DNA from: an uncultured Lachnospiraceae bacterium
GTDB lineage: Bacteria > Bacillota > Clostridia > Lachnospirales > Lachnospiraceae
Assembly (NCBI GenBank): GCA_947593735.1
Contig: CANQDT010000026.1
Span: forward strand, 1-34,250
Direction: 5' to 3'
DNA length: 34,250 nt
Shown here: piece by piece, positions 19,101 through 27,491 of the stretch
How the letters are laid out: every line of letters starts with the position of its first letter
Numbering within the stretch: position 1 is the first letter of the stretch
The notes under the pieces: model-generated
Databases searched by the model: none
Told to the model about the DNA's origin: nothing
Seen by the model: only the letters and a program-made list of their open reading frames with translations
Program-made: the position numbers and the translations under genes

Positions 19101-19844
19101 CCAGAAACGGTTGTAATATTGCTCCGTCAGCTCCAGCATATGGAGGAAATTTTTTTCATCCTCGTCGTTCCAATTCCATTCGTCGCTGTCGCACGACGTA
19201 TATTTGATCATTTCCGCCGCCGCGCATAATTTGGTCACCGCGATGCTCCATCGGATCTGGCAGTCGCTGTGTTCGACCGCCGACTGCATCCGGGCATATT
19301 TCCGGACAATATCGATCGCGTTTTTCCGATAGGTGATGTTCCCCGTAATATACCACATGATCATCTGACGGAACGCCGTATCTCCGTCCCACTGCGCCCG
19401 CGTCGCGACAAACAAGCCGTTCTCGCGGGTCACATTTTCAAAATCCGGTCCCCAGTGTACCCTGGGACTCAGGGACGACCCGGCTGTGTTTCCGGGCAGA
19501 TGGCAGACCGTAAATTCCTGGAACGCGGTCAGCCACGGCTCCTTTTTTTCACGCACCATATCGCGCATCGTATCCAGCTGCTCTTTCGATACCACGATCC
19601 CGGCATGGCGGATCCCGGTCTCCTCATCGACCGTTTCCTCCATGGACGGTACGACAGAAGGATCGACGAGCGAATCGACAAGCCGCATCGCCTCCGTATT
19701 TTCCGTATCCTGAATATCGCGCACCTGACCGATTATTTTATAATCCGACTCATTCCATTCCGCTTTTCCCGTAATGGCGCCAGCCTGCCCGAACAGCAAC
19801 AGGGCGGCCATTCCGAACGCGATCATCCGATTTCTTTTCTTCAT
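16179..19844 (-). CDS. Secreted alginate-lyase-fold (PL38/PL5-like) enzyme with dockerin
   Basis: This 1221-residue protein starts at the ATG with GGAG 8 bases upstream; an in-frame ATG 12 codons earlier lacks both that site and a sensible signal peptide. After the signal peptide, an alpha/alpha-barrel lyase domain spans about 78-455. It carries NQHTFCTLATM (Asn252, His254) and MGRDMGHAYCSVGG (Arg325, Asp326, His329), typical of the alginate lyase (PF05426) fold that includes PL5 and PL38. A CBM-like beta domain (about 490-620) follows, then GxWG plus helical units (630-845 and 938-1160) separated by an Ig-like module. A type I dockerin (about 1164-1221) ends the protein, with loops GDLTRDGKIMTDD and GDMNGDGVITAVD. 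It should act outside the cell on a uronic-acid glycan. No cohesin is in the window. Confidence 0.82.
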   Translation of the reverse strand: MKKRNRMIAFGMAALLLFGQAGAITGKAEWNESDYKIIGQVRDIQDTENTEAMRLVDSLVDPSVVPSMEETVDEETGIRHAGIVVSKEQLDTMRDMVREKKEPWLTAFQEFTVCHLPGNTAGSSLSPRVHWGPDFENVTRENGLFVATRAQWDGDTAFRQMIMWYITGNITYRKNAIDIVRKYARMQSAVEHSDCQIRWSIAVTKLCAAAEMIKYTSCDSDEWNWNDEDEKNFLHMLELTEQYYNRFWHWMNQHTFCTLATMSAAIFKNDLELYQIAVERATVNSLGDNGGRNGSIKQQIREISRDLLTGEYYDKPNIQVVEMGRDMGHAYCSVGGLGQLAQIITNQGTKVDPVDGTASSAPDAVDVFDFLDQRLLKGANYICKYNLGYEVPFAPCTTNNEGTEYYSQINDYGGRGRLDVGLGVIYYYYKYVKKVDMDSEDARYLARAYEYNYPELDSLEFTGSASLLYAPADAAEQPVSKYVSFANTPTRSEVENASAVLKGEAEIRTEGDTVYVRTDATNGGTCLAIRDGAVSFSPIVAMRVRSNGNATVSYTCLKPDRKSFGEFKIENTLTDSNGNSDWAIVSSDFTGQDGISDSTLIYLTIQGDATRVDLDYLSYLDGIPTTSIEETDTQKIVHYAVRDLVESYNPGYKAEFDEEKQIPDVIQMAGWNSGVSYQLPTNNSSHLTGVSVNVRGYYTDAKNGRKNKLALFYQKDGTDTIAGLDRLIQNSAYPDYADVVLMETTNPAEFSDIDRLYLRWGPNAYGSVFIRDITMTYEKSEADRALDAAVAAARDVRDPSDELTDVLAQAQQLKFSTTSDMSTAIGATQQEIEEIAARLDRLAGQKGASIETVDEDRAVLREKTLTFESDVTAGSVKAAVTATDPADAELQVYTDRTMTEPVADGAYITSGNVVAVQAEGYSYNLYTVLLQSEKEVPVTEAEETADKKIVRFAAADLSQIYGNVEGGNITVVFDQKYNVENVIDIGAWGSFNKFYLPSEHIQDILSISINARGAGTAAGRSNPITVCGEDQEGTEHPAGFSLPLNETEQGEYAEHQMTNYMLQDNLGDAEKIYLRWGQAWGNCYIKTVTVTYEKTDSERELDHAIAEAEKLADRSDDIAEALAEAKQYKVSLADDVFAALAATEEQIQEVTQRLDALVESVNRKGDLTRDGKIMTDDALYALELASGKRMGSAEEIELGDMNGDGVITAVDALLIIKSALS

Positions 19845-19893
19845 ATTTTGTTCTCCGATCCTTCGCATACGCCGCCGCATACATCTCTCCCTG

Positions 19894-20835
19894 TCATTGC
19901 CATTTATGGTTTTTTATTCTCTCATAATCTTCCATCGTGATCGTCAAAATCGTCCCATGCTTGTACCCGTATGGAAATTCAAACCGGTCGTCCGCGCGCA
20001 CAAACGCTCCGTCCGCAAGGCGATCCGCCACAAACGGGACATAGCCCTGCCCGTCGCCCGGAACGCCGTAATAATCCAGGAACAGGCACCATCTTCCGTC
20101 CTCCAGCTTTACAGCCGTAGGCGCTTCATACAATCCCGCCTCCAGCGATTCCATACTCTTGTCAAACTCCGGCACACGGGTAAACGGACCCGTGATATGG
20201 TCGGATTTTACAAGAATGATCTTCGCGGGCTCCTGTTCGCTCTTGAGGAACATATAATACTGTCCGTCTTCCTCATACATGGCGGAATCAATGACGCCGG
20301 TCCCATCCGGTTTTCGGTATAATTCTTTTGGTTCCTCAAAATGCTCAAAATCTTTTGTCCTTGTATAATAAATTCCTTTTTTCCCAAAATGATTGCAGAT
20401 ATGTGGCGAAGACCAGTGCAGCACATAGTCGTCCTGCGCCTTATCATACAGGATATCCGGCGCCCAGAGGCAGCCGAAGTCGTCGTTTCCGATCTCGATC
20501 AGCTTCTGTTCGCTCCAATTTACGAGGTCTTCCGACTCCCATACCGAAAAACTATGGCTCCCGTGCAGCGCGATCTCTTCCCAACTTCCGTGATATTGAT
20601 TTTTCATCCCATAAGCAAGGCTTAAATCCGTCGCAAATATGTAATACTTTCCGGTATGCCTGCCATATGTGATCGTAAAATCGCGGACACCCTTGTCGCC
20701 ATAAAAGCTCCAAAGGACCGGCTTTCCGTCATTGACGCTTTCCCAGTGGAATCCATCCCTGCTCAAGCCGAAATATACCTGTTCCCCGTCGGGGGTCTTC
20801 TTTTCCCTGAAATGTACAAACAAATATGCCTGCAT
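19894..20835 (-). CDS. GH43-like five-bladed propeller glycoside hydrolase, cytoplasmic
   Basis: This 313-residue protein has no signal peptide and looks like a family 43 glycosidase, the group that removes arabinose or xylose from oligosaccharides. The three catalytic carboxylates expected of GH43 can be placed at Asp52 (GVRDFTIT), Asp183 (GVIDSAMYEED) and Glu237 (GLYEAPT); WAPDILYD at 124-131 is another family motif. The usual RDP of the first blade is RDF here. GGAGAG lies 7 bases before the ATG. The gene follows the GH51 gene by 12 bases, so the two cytoplasmic enzymes are probably made together and act on imported fragments. Exact specificity is not readable. Confidence 0.85.
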   Translation of the reverse strand: MQAYLFVHFREKKTPDGEQVYFGLSRDGFHWESVNDGKPVLWSFYGDKGVRDFTITYGRHTGKYYIFATDLSLAYGMKNQYHGSWEEIALHGSHSFSVWESEDLVNWSEQKLIEIGNDDFGCLWAPDILYDKAQDDYVLHWSSPHICNHFGKKGIYYTRTKDFEHFEEPKELYRKPDGTGVIDSAMYEEDGQYYMFLKSEQEPAKIILVKSDHITGPFTRVPEFDKSMESLEAGLYEAPTAVKLEDGRWCLFLDYYGVPGDGQGYVPFVADRLADGAFVRADDRFEFPYGYKHGTILTITMEDYERIKNHKWQ

Positions 20836-20847
20836 CTGTTCTCTCTC

Positions 20848-23214
20848 CTATTTCTGTTTTTCCTTTATTTTGACGCGGAAGATACAGAATGAATTTCCCT
20901 TCATCGTATACTGTACCTGATCGTCCTTGATCGGAACCCGCCGCTCCTCCGGCGATACGCGTTCCGGTTCTTCAAAGCTGTTCTCCGCCTCCGGATCAAC
21001 GCCCTCGATACAGATAAGCGCCGCTTCCGCTCCCGTGCAGGACGGGACATGAATACGGAGCTCTTTTTCTTCCGCTTCCACGTTGGCGACCTTGATCATA
21101 ACTTCATCCGCCGTTCTCACCGCGGAATAATAGAGCGGATCCGGATCCGCGTTGTGGAACGCGTAAGCGCAATTCGGCACGCCGTCGATACTGGTGGTGA
21201 TCTCATTTCCTTTCACTGTCACTACCGCGCGGTGTTCCCTGTCCGGATCCGATTCAAACCTGCGCATATCGACGCTCGCGCTCGGTCCGCCCTGTATCCC
21301 GATCAGCGAGGCAAGTCTCTGCCAGCCATCGATCGTCCAGCGGAGCTCATTTTCCTTGTCCTTTCTGGCAAATTCCAGCATGAACGCTTCCATTCCCTCC
21401 AGATTGGACGACCGCCTGCCCTCCGGTTTCCGGAACGTAAAGGATATGGTATAATCCGAACTTTCCGCCGCCCCGCACTCCTGAAAGGAATGATCCGGGT
21501 TCAGCACAAAATCCGGTATCCGCGTCTTCGTACCGCTGGTCCGGTTCTCAATGACAAAATCCGTTACTTCGATCATCCCGTTCCGAGTACTCATCGCAAC
21601 CGGTCCGGCAAATGACGGTTTCGTTTTTTCTCTCTTTCTGATCGTATCGCTCGTTTCAACCAGGCTTTCCCCGGTATAATTCATAAACAATTTCTGGATA
21701 TAATAGCTCGGAGCGCCGTAAACTCTGTGATTGTCAAAATACAGCATATCCGGCTGCCAGTTTACGTAATCCACATTGCAGAGCATGGGCGCGTAACAGG
21801 CAAGCCCGACCGCCGGCGCTTTTTCCATTCCGATCATGAAAACCGATTCGGCAAGCGCGTTTTTCCACTTCTTTCCCTGAGACGCGTACTCGCCAAGAAA
21901 GACTTTCGGACCTTCCTCCGGATAAGAAAGATAGCGTTCCGCGTTTCCGATAAACCAGTCCGGGCATTGATAAAAATGCTCGTCCATATAATCGGTCGAT
22001 GTGCGCCGCGCCTGCTCCCATCCGATGTCATATTCGCTGCCCGCGCATCCCGGACCTGCCGAACCGAGCACGCAGATCTCCGGATGTTTCTCCTTGATCG
22101 CGTTTAAAAGGACTTCATACCGTTCAAAAAACTCATCTCCGACTTCCTCATTGCCGATGCCGAGATATTTCATATGGAAGCTGTCCGGATGTCCCATTTC
22201 CGCGCGGACCGCTCCCCATCTGGTATCCGGAGCCCCGTTCGCAAATTCGATCAGATCCAGCGCCTCGTCTATCCACTCCTGCATTTGATCCATCGGCGCG
22301 GCGCGCAGGTTGTGTGGATCGTATCCCGCCGGAATGACCGGAAGCGGCTCCGCCCCGATGTCCTCACAAAACTGGAAGTACTCAAAATAGCCGAGACCGA
22401 GAGTCTGATTATAATTCCAGTTATTTTTTCTCGCCGGTCTGCTTTCCACCGGTCCAAGCGTATTTTTCCATCGGTAAATACTGTTCCGGTCTTCCGCGTC
22501 CAGAGAGCCGATATGCGCCAGGCAACCGCCCGGGAACCGCATGAACGCCGGTTTCATCGCTTCGAGCATCTCCGCGATATCTTTTCTGAGACCGTTCTTC
22601 CGCCCGCGGAACGTATCCGCCGGGAACAGCGATACCATCGCGAAATCGACGGTAACAGGCTCCCGCATCAGCAGGGTCAGCCTGCCTTCCCAGTTTGTAT
22701 CATCCGCCGTGATCCCGCACTCATAAAACGCCCATTCTTCCGATACCGGTTCCCACTCCGCTTTTCCGTAAACGGTTTCTCCGTCCGCGTCTTCAAGCAG
22801 CACGGCAACCGGCGCGCTGTGGCGCGACTTTCTCCGGTAACAGCAGGAAAACCGATATGTTTTTCCTTTTTCAATGGGAATGCCGGGGCCGTAGCCCAGA
22901 TTGCGGACACCGCCTCCCGCGCCGGAGGTAACGACTTCCACGCGCAGGAAATGCGGGTTCTTTTTCTCATATGGGTCGATAAAGTCGATGTGGGGCTGCA
23001 CCACGCTGGTTCCTCTCCGCACGGTCTCCCACGCCGTCATATAGTGATAGTCCGGATTATCCATCGGGTCGAACTCGAAGGACCGGTTCTGGATCAATTC
23101 CCCATATAAGCCGCCGTCCGCGGCGTGATTCAGATCCTCAAAAAATATTCCGAATAAATCCCCCTGTTTTTTCACCTCTTTATCCGGATATACGGATATA
23201 CTGATTTCGTTCAT
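20848..23214 (-). CDS. GH51 alpha-L-arabinofuranosidase
   Basis: This 788-residue protein is a retaining arabinofuranosidase that removes terminal arabinofuranose from arabinan, arabinoxylan or arabinogalactan oligosaccharides. The chosen ATG has GGAGG 6 bases upstream and begins MNEISISVYPD; an earlier in-frame ATG (11 codons) lacks such a site. The N-terminus shows the family pattern GIFFEDLNHAADGGLYGELI, then a CBM-like insert (about 75-190). The TIM barrel has the acid/base Glu356 in LGIGNEEVG and the nucleophile Glu442 in VFLGEYAS, and a C-terminal beta domain closes it. No signal peptide is present, so it is cytoplasmic. It is the second gene of the operon, 69 bases after the LamG/dockerin gene. 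Confidence 0.93.
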   Translation of the reverse strand: MNEISISVYPDKEVKKQGDLFGIFFEDLNHAADGGLYGELIQNRSFEFDPMDNPDYHYMTAWETVRRGTSVVQPHIDFIDPYEKKNPHFLRVEVVTSGAGGGVRNLGYGPGIPIEKGKTYRFSCCYRRKSRHSAPVAVLLEDADGETVYGKAEWEPVSEEWAFYECGITADDTNWEGRLTLLMREPVTVDFAMVSLFPADTFRGRKNGLRKDIAEMLEAMKPAFMRFPGGCLAHIGSLDAEDRNSIYRWKNTLGPVESRPARKNNWNYNQTLGLGYFEYFQFCEDIGAEPLPVIPAGYDPHNLRAAPMDQMQEWIDEALDLIEFANGAPDTRWGAVRAEMGHPDSFHMKYLGIGNEEVGDEFFERYEVLLNAIKEKHPEICVLGSAGPGCAGSEYDIGWEQARRTSTDYMDEHFYQCPDWFIGNAERYLSYPEEGPKVFLGEYASQGKKWKNALAESVFMIGMEKAPAVGLACYAPMLCNVDYVNWQPDMLYFDNHRVYGAPSYYIQKLFMNYTGESLVETSDTIRKREKTKPSFAGPVAMSTRNGMIEVTDFVIENRTSGTKTRIPDFVLNPDHSFQECGAAESSDYTISFTFRKPEGRRSSNLEGMEAFMLEFARKDKENELRWTIDGWQRLASLIGIQGGPSASVDMRRFESDPDREHRAVVTVKGNEITTSIDGVPNCAYAFHNADPDPLYYSAVRTADEVMIKVANVEAEEKELRIHVPSCTGAEAALICIEGVDPEAENSFEEPERVSPEERRVPIKDDQVQYTMKGNSFCIFRVKIKEKQK

Positions 23215-23283
23215 ACTTTTCCTCCGACATTCCCATTGTTCAATCACTCCGGCATTTCCAGCCGGTCATGATCCCTGTGTATA

Positions 23284-26181
23284 TCAGTGGGTTACTTTTT
23301 GTAAAATAAGCAGCGCGTCAACGGCGGTCAGTTTTTTATCTCCGTTCATGTCGCCGATGATGATCGCGATATCGTCCGCGGACAATCCGTTGCCCGCGAT
23401 CTTCAGCGCCTGCTGCACGTCGCTGACATTCAGGTCGCCATCCATTGTCAGATTGCCTTTTTCTATCGGCGCGGCGGTCAGTTTCTCAAGCGTATCCGCC
23501 GCTTTCCGGATCTGCGCTTCCGTCGCGGTCACCACCGTGAGGGCGTCCGCCGCCGTGGATATCTTCAATGTCTTCGCGTAATCCAGTACGTCTTTTAATA
23601 CTTCATTGGAGCCCGCCGCTCCTTCCGCCTTTGTGATCGCGGCATCCAGAGCCAGATCCGCTTCCGATTTCTCATAGACCAGCCGGATCTCCTTGATGTA
23701 GCAGTTCGTATATGTAGTTTCCAGTCGTCCTCCGTTGTTGAATGTGCCGTACCATAACAGATATGCGCCCTTGAAGTCCTCCGGAGTTAATTCGGTTTCC
23801 TTTTCTCTGTCGTACATCGAATAGGTATGGTACTCCAGCCCATTGTTCACAATGGAGTAATACGGCGTCTGGCTCGGAGTGATCACTTCTTCCCCGTCTG
23901 TCGTGAACCGGAGACCCATGAGACCGTCGCCTTTTGTATTGCCTCCCGCTGCCCAACGGACCGTGACTTCCGCTGAAATCAGATTTTTCAGATTATCCTG
24001 CGGGAGATATAATTTTTCCTGGGAACCCCAGCCGCCCAGCGTCGCGACAGAATCAATGTAAAACAGGTCGTCCTCCTCAACATGGTCGCTCGGATTTCCG
24101 AAATAGTTTACAATATCTTTGCCCGCAAAAACGATCGTCTTCTTATTGCCGTCTTCCGACGCGGTTGTCTTTATGGTCGTATTTTCCGGTCTCGGTTTTA
24201 CCTGGATCGTATAGACCGATTCATTGCGCCCCATCGCCGATACTACGATGATATTCTCATTGCTTACCTGCGCTTCCGGCTCTACTTCCGCTTCACGGGA
24301 AAGATCCGTATAAATATTGACCGCCGCATTGTCCGGGTCGGTGGTGATCGCTGCTTTCAGCTGCTCCGCCGTCGTCCTGTATTCGACTGTCACTGCCTGA
24401 CCGCTCTCGGTTCCGACCGAACTGTCGATCGCGGTGATCACGGCAGATTTTACGGTTCCGCTCATCGCGTCCCGCAGCGCCTCCGTCGCCTGCTGAATAT
24501 CTTCCTGCGTGGCGCGGATAACTGTCATCGGATCATCAGCGGTGGACGCCTTCAGCTGCTTTGCGTCCCGCAGCACGCTCTGTAACTGTTCATTCTGGTC
24601 CGGTCGTTCCGACGCTTCCTGAATGGCGGCATCGAGCGCCTTGTCAACAGCGGATTTCTCATATACTAATGTAATGTCCTTGATATAGCTGCCGGAATAT
24701 GTTGACTCCAACCGTCCTCCGTTGTTGAATGTGCCGTACCAGAGCAGCCATGCTTCCTGGAAATCCGCCGGCGTTAAACCGGTCTCATTTTCTTTCTTAT
24801 ACAGTTCATAGGTGTGGTACTGCCCCTCGTCGTCCAAAACGGAATAATACGGCGTCTGCTCCGGCGCGACTGTTTCTTCCTGCGTCTGGAAGCGGAGCCC
24901 GATCCGCGCGTCGCCCTTTGTATAAGATTCCAGCCTTACTGTCGCGTTGACAGCCAACAGGTTCTCCAGGCTGCTTTTCGGTAAATAAAGGGTTGACTGA
25001 CCGCCCCATGAGCCAATATGGACCGCGTCGTTTCCGTAAACCGTATCCTGCTGGTACTCTGTTCCGGAATTTTTTGTACTCTCCGCCAGCTGCAGCATAC
25101 TCCCCGCTCCCAGCAGGAACGTTTTCTGATCCGCTGTCTCCGTCGCTGCTGTTTCCGTTTTTTCCAATATATATTGGATGGAATATAAAATCGCGATATT
25201 GTCTTTGCTGATTTCCACAACGTTGGTCTGCGTTACGGCTTCGCCGCCGTCCACTTCCTCGCCCTTTGTGGAATCTTTGTAAATCGTGATCACCGCGTCC
25301 TCCGGATCCGGAGTCAGCACCCGTTTCAGTTCTGACGCGGTAGTGCCGGCTTTCACGCGGAGGACAGCTCCCTCTGCCACCGCGATCTGGTCGTCGGATG
25401 AGGAAATGGTCGGCGCTTTCTCGCCTTTGATCCCATTTTCATATTCCGCCTTCATCTGCGCTTCGGTCAGTTCCCCGTCATAAATCTTAAACTCATCCAT
25501 CGCGAGATTGGAAAATTCGTTCCACGCCGCATATCCAAGATAAACGATCGGATTTGACTGGATCACGTCCGGCAGCGCGAACCCATTGTTCAGGGTCCCT
25601 GCCAGCTCGCCGTTGACATAAACGCTTCCGCCCGCTTCATTCACAACATACGCTACATGGTGCCATCCATCCGGCACGGTTCTGATATCGACTCCCGAAT
25701 TTCTCCCGTTCTGCTTTTCCAGCCTTGTATAATTTGCCCTGGAAATAACGCCGACGTATTTCCGATCTTTTGCCTGCGATCCGTTCTGCATTGCGAAAAA
25801 CGGCCAGGAAGTCGTCCCGTCGTACGCGTTTTCCCAGAATGTGATCGTGAACGATTCTTTCCCGTCAAGGGCAGAAAACGTTTCCCCATCACTTGTGTCA
25901 AACAGCTGCAGATAGCCCTCGCCGCCACGGTCAAACCGCGCCACATGGGTCACGATCCCGTTGATCGCCTGCTGCTCGATCACCGGCGAATTGACCCGTC
26001 TGGCTACCGCTCCTTCTCCCTCGACATAATCTCCTGCCAGATCCGATTCAAAGTCAAAATGAACGACCGGTCTGGGCAATTCCTCCGCTTTCGCGCCGAT
26101 CGGTACTGCAATCATATTCAGCGCCATAGCTGTGCCGACCGCTACAGAAGCTGCTTTCTGAAACATCTGTTTTACTCTCAT
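23284..26181 (-). CDS. Secreted LamG/GxWG-module protein with C-terminal dockerin
   Basis: This 965-residue secreted protein is the first gene of the operon. The ATG at 26181 has GGAGG 9 bases upstream; the longer frame starting 18 codons earlier overlaps the promoter-proximal dyad and would hide the signal peptide. After the signal (about 1-32) comes a LamG-type domain (38-255) and an Ig-like module (270-340). Two GxWG plus helical units (345-575 and 672-902) flank a second Ig-like module (583-662). A type I dockerin (about 907-965) ends the protein; its second loop, GDMNGDKKLTAVD, is canonical, while the first begins GN rather than GD. No catalytic domain is recognised. A binding or scaffold-recruited role is inferred. 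Confidence 0.8.
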   Translation of the reverse strand: MRVKQMFQKAASVAVGTAMALNMIAVPIGAKAEELPRPVVHFDFESDLAGDYVEGEGAVARRVNSPVIEQQAINGIVTHVARFDRGGEGYLQLFDTSDGETFSALDGKESFTITFWENAYDGTTSWPFFAMQNGSQAKDRKYVGVISRANYTRLEKQNGRNSGVDIRTVPDGWHHVAYVVNEAGGSVYVNGELAGTLNNGFALPDVIQSNPIVYLGYAAWNEFSNLAMDEFKIYDGELTEAQMKAEYENGIKGEKAPTISSSDDQIAVAEGAVLRVKAGTTASELKRVLTPDPEDAVITIYKDSTKGEEVDGGEAVTQTNVVEISKDNIAILYSIQYILEKTETAATETADQKTFLLGAGSMLQLAESTKNSGTEYQQDTVYGNDAVHIGSWGGQSTLYLPKSSLENLLAVNATVRLESYTKGDARIGLRFQTQEETVAPEQTPYYSVLDDEGQYHTYELYKKENETGLTPADFQEAWLLWYGTFNNGGRLESTYSGSYIKDITLVYEKSAVDKALDAAIQEASERPDQNEQLQSVLRDAKQLKASTADDPMTVIRATQEDIQQATEALRDAMSGTVKSAVITAIDSSVGTESGQAVTVEYRTTAEQLKAAITTDPDNAAVNIYTDLSREAEVEPEAQVSNENIIVVSAMGRNESVYTIQVKPRPENTTIKTTASEDGNKKTIVFAGKDIVNYFGNPSDHVEEDDLFYIDSVATLGGWGSQEKLYLPQDNLKNLISAEVTVRWAAGGNTKGDGLMGLRFTTDGEEVITPSQTPYYSIVNNGLEYHTYSMYDREKETELTPEDFKGAYLLWYGTFNNGGRLETTYTNCYIKEIRLVYEKSEADLALDAAITKAEGAAGSNEVLKDVLDYAKTLKISTAADALTVVTATEAQIRKAADTLEKLTAAPIEKGNLTMDGDLNVSDVQQALKIAGNGLSADDIAIIIGDMNGDKKLTAVDALLILQKVTH

Positions 26182-26215
26182 GCTGCGTCCCCTCCATTTC
26201 TTTTTTTGTGATGAC

Positions 26216-26234
26216 TGATCCGATGACCGGATCA
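26216..26234. promoter_or_regulatory. Perfect 7-bp-arm dyad at the predicted operon start site
   Basis: TGATCCG and CGGATCA flank a 5-base centre. The dyad starts directly beside the -10 box and covers the predicted transcription start. It could be a repressor operator or a 5'-end RNA hairpin. Confidence 0.5.
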
Positions 26235-26235
26235 A

Positions 26236-26263
26236 ATTATAAGAACTCTCCCCTTGTATCCAA
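26236..26263 (-). promoter_or_regulatory. Candidate sigma-A promoter of the seven-gene glycan operon
   Basis: The minus strand has TATAAT at 26241-26236 (six of six) and TTGGAT at 26263-26258 (three of six to TTGACA), 16 bases apart. It lies about 55-80 bases upstream of the first gene's ATG. The weak -35 suggests an activator may be needed. Bases 26264-26349 show no further gene or clear signal. Confidence 0.55.
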
Positions 26264-26349
26264 TTATAATTTTGCGGTTCATTTCCTTAAAGAGCAAAAA
26301 AAATAAAAACCCTATACTTTTTTGGGAACATACGCCCTGCATTCTTTAT

Positions 26350-26384
26350 AAAAAGAAAAAGAGCCCCATCCAAAAATGGAACTC
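26350..26384 (-). terminator. Intrinsic terminator of the endoglucanase gene
   Basis: On the minus strand GAGTTCCAT pairs with ATGGGGCTC (9 bp including two G-T pairs) around a TTTTGG loop. A T-rich tract interrupted by one C follows. It lies about 105 bases after the endoglucanase stop. Confidence 0.8.
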
Positions 26385-26433
26385 TCTTTTCTGCCCGTTT
26401 TTCCTGCTTCAACACAATGCAGCAAGAAACCAC

Positions 26434-26518
26434 CGCCGTATTTTATTGTTTTTCCAGCATCCGGTACAGCCGGAAATCACAGCCGTATTTTATTGCTTTT
26501 TCAGCATCCGGTACAGCC
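26434..26518 (-). repeat. Partial duplication of the 3' end of the endoglucanase gene
   Basis: Bases 26481-26518, which include the last codons and stop of the endoglucanase gene, recur at 26434-26471 with 35 of 38 identities and an offset of 47 bases. The downstream copy would read DFRLYRMLEKQ-stop in another frame. It is either a local duplication or the remnant of a related gene's end. Confidence 0.85.
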
Positions 26519-27491
26519 ATTTCCCTGACGCGCTCAGATCTTTTTTTGTAAAGTGATTTCCTTTCGCGCAGCCCGGTTTCAGGATCGCGGAAGTTTCATC
26601 TTTATTCGATAAATTCCACGCCACATAACTGATCTGATACCGGTTCATGACCCGGATCCACCGATCAGCCTGTTTTTTGTCGATCGCGCCGCTTCCACTC
26701 GCATCGCAGATCCCATATTCGGATACAAAAACCGGCAGGCCGCTTTTCACGGCGTCCACCATGGTATTTCTCAGATCGTCCTTATGGGTCGCGGCGTAAA
26801 AATGCAGGCTGTACATAATATTCTCATATCCGGTAATTCTGTCCGCTGCAGCCTCATTGACGTACTGCGACCAGTTCGGCGTGCCGACCAGGATAACGCC
26901 GTCCCTGTCATGGGCGCGGATCACCGGAATGATCTTTCCGGCATATCGTTTGATATCCTTCCATCCGGTCCCGCCGTTCGGTTCATTGCAGATCTCATAA
27001 ATGATATTATTCTGATCGCCGTATCGCCGCGCCATCCGCCGGAAGAATGTTTTCGCTTCTTTGACATACCGGTTTGGATCCTGATCCGACAGCACATGCC
27101 AGTCGATGATCACATACATATCCTCTGCCGTGGCATAGGAGACGCCCTTCCGGATCAGTTTCTCAAGCTGCTTCTTATCCCCGCCGGTACAGTAGCCGCC
27201 GTACTCCGCGGTATACATTGCCAGCCGGATCACGTTCACTTTCCATTCGCGGCGCAGCTGGCGAAAGCAAGCCCGATTGATATAAGCGGGATACCACGCG
27301 ATCCCATGCGTGCTGATCCCCCTTAACTGCGCCTTCCTGCCGTTCTCGTCAACCAACGACGAGCCTTTTACCCGCAGCGCGCCCGATTTCGACGGGCAGG
27401 CGAGCTTCGCGCGGGCTTCTACCATTCCGCCTGTAAAACAAATCATCCAGATCACGGATAAAACGCATACGCGCAGGATGTGTTTCTTCAT
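26490..27491 (-). CDS. Secreted GH5 endoglucanase (cellulase family)
   Basis: This 333-residue protein begins at the ATG with GGAG 7 bases upstream and has a signal peptide (about 1-28). The GH5 barrel shows RGISTHGIAWYP, NVIRLAMY and VIIDWHVLSD. The acid/base Glu170 lies in YEICNEPNG and the nucleophile Glu258 in VFVSEYGI, matching subfamily 2 style beta-1,4-endoglucanases. It should cut cellulose or mixed beta-glucan outside the cell. The frame stays open upstream through MNIKICHAAKDRRWK, beginning at 27536, so translation could also start inside the 50-bp repeat and give 348 residues; that version would bury the signal peptide. It has its own terminator and a partly duplicated 3' end. Confidence 0.92.
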   Translation of the reverse strand: MKKHILRVCVLSVIWMICFTGGMVEARAKLACPSKSGALRVKGSSLVDENGRKAQLRGISTHGIAWYPAYINRACFRQLRREWKVNVIRLAMYTAEYGGYCTGGDKKQLEKLIRKGVSYATAEDMYVIIDWHVLSDQDPNRYVKEAKTFFRRMARRYGDQNNIIYEICNEPNGGTGWKDIKRYAGKIIPVIRAHDRDGVILVGTPNWSQYVNEAAADRITGYENIMYSLHFYAATHKDDLRNTMVDAVKSGLPVFVSEYGICDASGSGAIDKKQADRWIRVMNRYQISYVAWNLSNKDETSAILKPGCAKGNHFTKKDLSASGKWLYRMLKKQ

